Source: an uncultured Clostridia bacterium
Lineage (GTDB): Bacteria; Bacillota; Clostridia; Oscillospirales; Ruminococcaceae
Assembly: GCA_947588805.1 (NCBI GenBank)
Contig: CANPYR010000016.1
Location: 1-45,609, forward strand
Direction of reading: 5' to 3'
Length of the DNA: 45,609 nt
Made by a program: the position numbers and the translations under genes
The notes under the pieces: model-generated
Seen by the model: only the letters and a program-made list of their open reading frames with translations
Told to the model about the DNA's origin: nothing
Database searches by the model: none
Part shown: piece by piece, positions 42,104 through 45,609 of the stretch
Position numbering within the stretch: the first letter of the stretch is position 1
Layout: each line of letters begins with the position of its first letter

Positions 42104-42571
42104 TCAGCGTTGGATCTTTTCTTTCATGCTTCTTTCAATATCGCGGTCGGCAGCGCGTCTTGCGGCGTCGTCGCGCTTATCGTAGAGCTTTTTGCCCTTG
42201 CAAAGTCCCATTTCAAGCTTTACGCGGTCATTTTTATAATAAAGCTTAAGCGGGATAAGAGTCAGACCCTCCTGTCTCACCTTGTCGTAGAGCCGTCTTA
42301 TCTCGTTTTTGTGCATAAGAAGCCGTCTTACTCTTCTTGGATCGCGGTTAAAGATATTACCCTTTTCGTAGGGGCTGATGTGCATACCGTTCACAAAGAG
42401 CTCGCCGTCCTTGATTTCGCACCAGCTGTCCTTTAAATTAACGCCGCCGTTGCGGATGGATTTGACCTCGGTGCCTTTAAGCTCGATCCCGCACTCATGG
42501 GCTTCAAGAACGAAGTAGTTATGGCGCGCCGCGCGATTTTCCGCGACGGTTCTCCCGTAGTTTTCAGACAT
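42104..42571 (-). CDS. smpB: SsrA-binding protein
   Basis: SmpB binds tmRNA and brings it to stalled ribosomes for trans-translation. The 155-residue protein shows the family features: [42 protein letters not shown] at the N-terminus, [28 protein letters not shown] in the middle, and the basic C-terminal tail that enters the ribosome ([28 protein letters not shown]). Length is typical. CCGGAGGA precedes the ATG. The tmRNA gene is often nearby in Clostridia, but I do not find it in the adjacent spacer. Confidence 0.97.
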   Translation of the reverse strand: MSENYGRTVAENRAARHNYFVLEAHECGIELKGTEVKSIRNGGVNLKDSWCEIKDGELFVNGMHISPYEKGNIFNRDPRRVRRLLMHKNEIRRLYDKVRQEGLTLIPLKLYYKNDRVKLEMGLCKGKKLYDKRDDAARRAADRDIERSMKEKIQR

Positions 42572-42609
42572 TTTTAAATCCTCCGGAAAAATTCTGCAGT
42601 GATATTATA

Positions 42610-42638
42610 ATTATAGCACCCAATTTATTCAATGTCAA
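42610..42638 (-). promoter_or_regulatory. Promoter of smpB
   Basis: TTGACA (minus strand, 42633-42638) and TATAAT (42610-42615) are both perfect and 17 bp apart, about 40 bp upstream of the smpB ATG. Confidence 0.92.
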
Positions 42639-42652
42639 GCGGAGGGAGGGGA

Positions 42653-42773
42653 AGTGGAGTGTCCAAAGCGACCTCACTAAAAAATCAACCGTCCCGAAAG
42701 GCAAAGCGCAGATAATAAAAGACGGCACGCATTCCGGCGGCAGCTCCGCCATCGAAACGTACCGAAAAGTTTA
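42653..42773 (+). pseudogene. Possible 3' remnant of an unidentified reading frame
   Basis: A plus-strand frame without start codon reads VQSDLTKKSTVPKGK, then AQIIKDGTHSGGSSAIETYRKV and a TAG at 42771-42773. Composition and hydrophilic pattern look protein-like, but there is no ribosome site and I know no family for it. It may be the end of a gene whose 5' part was lost, or chance. Confidence 0.3.
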
Positions 42774-43029
42774 GAGCGCATCTGGGTGGGCGCATACAAT
42801 TGCGGCATAACCGCTCAGTGGGGTTATCGCTTACTAATGCTTTTTTAAGTCGTGTGGAAAAGCGGCTCTCACTTTTCACAGCACGACTTATTTTCATCAG
42901 CGCCCGGAAATGACTCCCGAATCGCATAGTATTTTCACGCGGCGGGAAAGCGTTGCGGTCCGGTGATATTCAAACCGTTTAGCAAAACCGCAAACGCATT
43001 TTTCACCGCCACGGAGCAGCTTCAGGATT
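42774..43029 (+). other. Gene-free spacer with two notable hairpins
   Basis: ATAACC (42808-42813) pairs with GGTTAT (42823-42828), and the stem is followed some bases later by GCTTTTTT. Next, AAGTCGTG...AAAAG (42847-42862) pairs with CTTTTC...CACGACTT (42872-42889), thirteen pairs with a small internal loop. On the plus strand the order hairpin, T-run, large hairpin would suit a small RNA with terminator. No promoter of quality precedes it, so this is only a candidate. Confidence 0.45.
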
Positions 43030-43821
43030 TTAATTTTCTTCCATTTTCCTCATTCTCCCATACTCCCTCGCGGCGAGCAGGGCGGCTGCGGGAACCATTG
43101 CTGCGGTTATAACATACACCGTCGCGATTCCCAAAAGCCCCCTCTGATACATCGCGGAGGGAACGTCGAAAACGGCGTGGATAAGTATGCAAGCGGGATA
43201 CAGCCACGTCTTGCCCTTGACTCTTGCTCCCTCAAATACAAGCACCGAAAGCGAAACATGAAGTACGATCGCCATTAAGCGTTCAAAGAGCGACAAAATC
43301 ATATTCACCGCCCCGAATGCCGCCAGCGTCTCTATCTGAAGCCTTGCCGTTTCCTCAAGCTCGGGTTTTCCTGCGGCGCTGAGCTTTATCATCCCGTCTA
43401 TACCCATCAAATTTGTGAGAACCGCGATAACTATTCCCGAGACCATCGTCATTCCTAAGATCATAATCGCCTCGCAGCCGCCGTGACCGATTCCGTACAT
43501 CACGGAGGTTTCGGGGGCGGTTTTCTTTTTCAGGACGGTTTTGAATGCCAAAAACCTTCCGGTCTCCTCAAAAATTCCGGCCGCGAGCGCGCCGTAAATT
43601 ATGTATAATAAATCGCTCTTTGAGACAATGGGAAGCATTATCGCGTGAAGAATTTGTTCGAGCAGGAGCGCGAAGATGAAGAACGTCCCCGCGCCGACAA
43701 AAACCGCCGAGACGGGCGCGGTTTTAACTTTCATTTTGAAAATCACCGCGCAAATTACCGGTATTGCAAAGCAGATAAGCCCGGTCAGAGCCATTAATAT
43801 TACAGTCGATATTGAAAACAT
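43030..43821 (-). CDS. YhfC-family intramembrane metalloprotease-like protein
   Basis: A 263-residue integral membrane protein with about seven to eight helices. It matches the YhfC family (PF10086): GIFEETGRFLAFK near residue 82 supplies an EExxR-type motif, GIGHGGCEAIMILG near 112 a histidine, and IHAVFDVPSAMYQ near 218 a further His/Asp. YhfC proteins belong to the CAAX-protease/PrsW-like group with a presumed metal site in the membrane; substrates are unknown. AGGAGGA precedes the ATG. A long leader of about 185 bases and a strong palindromic operator on its start site point to tight control. Confidence 0.85.
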   Translation of the reverse strand: MFSISTVILMALTGLICFAIPVICAVIFKMKVKTAPVSAVFVGAGTFFIFALLLEQILHAIMLPIVSKSDLLYIIYGALAAGIFEETGRFLAFKTVLKKKTAPETSVMYGIGHGGCEAIMILGMTMVSGIVIAVLTNLMGIDGMIKLSAAGKPELEETARLQIETLAAFGAVNMILSLFERLMAIVLHVSLSVLVFEGARVKGKTWLYPACILIHAVFDVPSAMYQRGLLGIATVYVITAAMVPAAALLAAREYGRMRKMEEN

Positions 43822-43985
43822 TTTATCCTCCTGTTTAGCGTTTTTTTCTCCGTTTTCGTCGAAGTTTTTTAAGAGCCGCTTTTAAGAGATAAATCGCAGC
43901 GCGTCTTCCAAAAGTTTACCCCCAACGAAAACCAACCAATCCTGAAAGAATCGGCGCGGTAATACTTGCGCCGTTCCATGCAGTC

Positions 43986-44012
43986 ATTTAACATTTAGCC
44001 TAAATGTTAAAT
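43986..44012 (-). promoter_or_regulatory. 27-bp perfect palindrome over the yhfC-like transcription start (operator)
   Basis: ATTTAACATTTAG (43986-43998) and CTAAATGTTAAAT (44000-44012) are perfect 13-bp arms around a single C. The site begins two bases after the -10 and covers the expected start point, a classic repressor position. The near-zero spacing and long arms are unusual. The repressor is not identified. Confidence 0.88.
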
Positions 44013-44014
44013 GT

Positions 44015-44043
44015 ATTATATCACACCCGACAAGGTTTGTCAA
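44015..44043 (-). promoter_or_regulatory. Promoter of the yhfC-like gene
   Basis: TTGACA (minus strand, 44038-44043) and TATAAT (44015-44020) are both perfect with a 17-bp spacer. Such a strong core promoter beside a large palindrome suggests that expression is set mainly by repression. Confidence 0.92.
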
Positions 44044-44195
44044 GACTCGGAGGGGAAAATTTTTAGGGGAGTGGGGCAGGGGCTTCAATCCGGCAGGGCT
44101 GCAGTATTTTTCGCCATGCCTTTGTACAATTCCAACAATATTTTAAACCGCATTTTGGCGGGTGTAACAATTTTTGCCGTCGCTTTAATTTTCAC

Positions 44196-44224
44196 TTGAC
44201 AAATATAACGGTTAGTGATATAGT
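44196..44224 (+). promoter_or_regulatory. Promoter of the padR-DUF2812 operon
   Basis: TTGACA (44196-44201) and TATAGT (44219-44224) are 17 bp apart. AGGAGGTG follows at 44245-44252, six bases before the TTG start codon. Confidence 0.88.
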
Positions 44225-44243
44225 TATTACAGTAAACGTAATA
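44225..44243 (+). promoter_or_regulatory. Inverted repeat at the padR start site, candidate operator
   Basis: TATTAC (44225-44230) and GTAATA (44238-44243) are perfect 6-bp arms around seven bases, immediately after the -10. Autoregulation through such a site is usual for small PadR regulators. Confidence 0.6.
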
Positions 44244-44257
44244 CAGGAGGTGTTAAA

Positions 44258-44575
44258 TTGCGCGATAATATTAAAGGCGGGGCGCTCACGGAAGTGACAT
44301 TCTTTGTTTTGCTGTCGCTCTATCAGCCGAAGCACGGGTATGCGATTATGCAGTTTATTGAAGAAAAAACAAACGGACGTTTGACGCTTGGCGCGGGAAC
44401 TCTGTACGGCGCTCTCACTTCTCTTGAAGAAAAAGGTTGGATCGCGCCGCACGGCAATACCGACGGGCGAAAAAAAGAATATCTTATCACAGGCGCCGGT
44501 AAAGAGGTCTGCGATAGGGAATTATTAAGATTAAAAGAGCTGGTAAAAGCTGCGGAAAATATTATGGAGGAATGA
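44258..44575 (+). CDS. PadR-family transcriptional regulator
   Basis: A 105-residue winged-helix regulator of the small PadR class. It starts at a TTG with a strong AGGAGGTG site. The family core is complete: LTEVTFFVLLSLYQPKHGYAIMQFIEE near residue 10, LTLGAGTLYGALTSLEEKGWI near 40 with the recognition helix, and the wing GRKKEYLITGAGKEV near 70. A C-terminal helix makes the dimer. Its stop overlaps the ATG of the next gene (ATGA), a fixed pairing with DUF2812 proteins in Firmicutes. Confidence 0.93.
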   Translation: MRDNIKGGALTEVTFFVLLSLYQPKHGYAIMQFIEEKTNGRLTLGAGTLYGALTSLEEKGWIAPHGNTDGRKKEYLITGAGKEVCDRELLRLKELVKAAENIMEE

Positions 44576-45375
44576 TCATGCGTAAAAAATACTACCGTTT
44601 CTTTTGGGGATTTTTGGATAAGCAGAAAAAGTGGCTGAATGAAATGTCGGATAAAGGTTTTCGTTTAGCGGATACGGGGAGAGCATGGTATGAATTTGAA
44701 GATTGCGAGCCTAAAAAATATCGGTATACGGTGGAATTTGTCGGAGAGAAATCTAAGCGGAATGCTAAGGAGTACGCTTCATTTTTAGAGGACTGCGGAT
44801 ATCGGGTACTGTTTAAAAACTTAAATCTTGATTATTCCGTAGCGAAAGCCGTTATACGTCCGTGGGCCGACAAGGGCGGCAGAATTGCAACTACAGCAGG
44901 CTCATACAACAAAGAGCTTCTTATAGTTGAAAAAGAAAACGACGGCAAAGATTTTGAGCTTCATACTGACGAAGAGGATATCAAAGAATACAAAAAGACG
45001 GTTCGCAAGCCATGGATTTTTTCGGGTATAATTATAATTTCTTTATTACTTTTTGCTATAGGCGGTTTGGGATTTGAACCCAAGAGCGCGACAAGGATAG
45101 GTTATATCGGAAATAACGGCTTAAGCAGCTGGTCCGGAAAATATAGTTTACTTGACGGTACGATGAAGAAAACCATCCGTCCTAAAAACGACGTTCTCGG
45201 TATAGATATAGAAACGGAATCGGGGCAGATTTCAATCGAGATACGCGACGATGACGGAGAAGTGATTTTTGACGAGAAAAATATGGAGACCGGGGATTAC
45301 AGCGTGAGCGTAGATGGGAAGGTTACGGTCAAAATTAAAGCGGATAAGCATAAGGGAAGATTTGGGATCGGGTGA
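44572..45375 (+). CDS. DUF2812 membrane protein, partner of PadR
   Basis: A 267-residue protein. The N-terminal DUF2812 domain (RFFWGFLDKQKKWLNEMSDKGFRL...YRYTVEFV, about residues 9-130) is cytoplasmic. A single membrane helix follows (WIFSGIIIISLLLFAIGGLGF, about 143-163), then an extracellular beta-rich domain with SGQISIEIRDDDGEVIF and VDGKVTVKIKADKHKGRFGIG. DUF2812 genes are nearly always coupled to padR and are thought to sense or transmit a membrane signal; the biochemistry is unknown. The start overlaps the padR stop by four bases; an ATG at 44578 is an alternative. The frame continues open for 47 codons after its TGA stop. Confidence 0.87.
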   Translation: MIMRKKYYRFFWGFLDKQKKWLNEMSDKGFRLADTGRAWYEFEDCEPKKYRYTVEFVGEKSKRNAKEYASFLEDCGYRVLFKNLNLDYSVAKAVIRPWADKGGRIATTAGSYNKELLIVEKENDGKDFELHTDEEDIKEYKKTVRKPWIFSGIIIISLLLFAIGGLGFEPKSATRIGYIGNNGLSSWSGKYSLLDGTMKKTIRPKNDVLGIDIETESGQISIEIRDDDGEVIFDEKNMETGDYSVSVDGKVTVKIKADKHKGRFGIG

Positions 45376-45609
45376 GATTTAGCGGCAAACGGAAGGCATG
45401 ACATTTCCGGACAGCCGAAGGTGAAGAAAAAGCGCGACAAGAAGATAAGGTACAATATCTTTCGCAAAAAGAAAAAGGGAGCAAAAAATAGACATGTCCC
45501 CGCACTTCCGGTAGAATGAAGTAACCACAAACCATTCGAAAGCCTACAAATAAAAAGTCAAGCCCCAAAATAGAACTTGACGAAAAAAATTGTAGGTGAA
45601 GTAGGAAGA
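45376..45609. other. Right-edge spacer
   Basis: After the DUF2812 stop the same frame stays open to 45519 and would encode a very basic tail (KVKKKRDKKIRYNIFRKKKKG). I see no ribosome site and treat it as untranslated. Near 45569-45585 GTCAAG and CTTGAC flank a 15-base gap in AT-rich sequence. The window ends before any new gene. Confidence 0.4.

Noticed and set aside
42573-43029. tmRNA (ssrA) gene beside smpB
   Set aside because: I looked for a tRNA-like 3' end with a TTCGA arm and CCA and for an ANDNYALAA-like tag; neither is present on either strand.

Overview
The window is a chromosomal segment from a low- to mid-GC anaerobic Firmicute of the class Clostridia. An Oscillospiraceae/Ruminococcaceae-type gut or rumen organism fits best. 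The evidence is a leucine-type T-box leader, Clostridia-like TTGACA/TATAAT promoters with 17-bp spacing, strong GGAGG ribosome sites, an oxygen-sensitive class III ribonucleotide reductase, secreted plant-glycan hydrolases, and a surface protein that ends in a dockerin. No species can be named from the sequence alone. I found no tRNA, rRNA, tmRNA or CRISPR array.

Layout. 1-7.7 kb: a leftward branched-chain amino acid operon, leuA-leuC-leuD-leuB-ilvB-ilvN-ilvC (ilvC runs off the left edge), behind one promoter and a T-box leader. 7.8-13.1 kb: a small membrane-anchored XRE regulator, then a leftward pair of lipoprotein glycosidases (GH127-like, then GH97-like with a C-terminal carbohydrate-binding module). 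13.1-14.1 kb: a decayed ISAs1-type transposase. 14.1-18.4 kb: leftward nrdD-trxB and, behind its own promoter, the activase gene nrdG; both promoters carry NrdR-box palindromes. 18.6-20.1 kb: a MATE transporter. 20.2-23.5 kb: a leftward group of metallophosphoesterase, sugar isomerase/epimerase-like protein, unknown lipoprotein and TfoX-N protein. 23.5-23.9 kb: a second ISAs1 remnant. 24.0-28.4 kb: a MarR regulator followed by a heterodimeric ABC exporter. 28.6-30.7 kb: an EF-G-like GTPase. 30.7-31.5 kb: about 0.8 kb of probable noncoding sequence. 31.5-33.1 kb: an O-antigen-ligase-like membrane protein. 33.3-37.5 kb: a 1400-residue secreted protein with BspA-type leucine-rich repeats, seventeen HxxxCxxC repeats and a dockerin. 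37.7-41.3 kb: murC and typA. 41.4-42.6 kb: a pentapeptide-repeat protein and smpB. 43.0-44.0 kb: a YhfC-family membrane protein with a large palindrome on its transcription start. 44.2-45.4 kb: a PadR/DUF2812 pair.

How the genes work together. The operons form recognisable modules: branched-chain amino acid synthesis under tRNA-sensing attenuation; anaerobic dNTP supply with its own thioredoxin-like electron donor domain and thioredoxin reductase; extracellular glycan breakdown; and two regulator-plus-membrane-protein pairs (MarR-ABC and PadR-DUF2812).

The most unusual signal is not a gene. About ten intergenic sites carry short arrays with exact 7-bp periodicity in two sequence flavours (CTAANNA and TCAGANN). 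Several sit beside small hairpins whose stems are kept while sequence changes, several overlap the stop codons of neighbouring genes, and both IS remnants lie next to such arrays. I treat these as a candidate undescribed family of interspersed elements. The second candidate is the 17-copy His/Cys repeat array in the dockerin-bearing surface protein.
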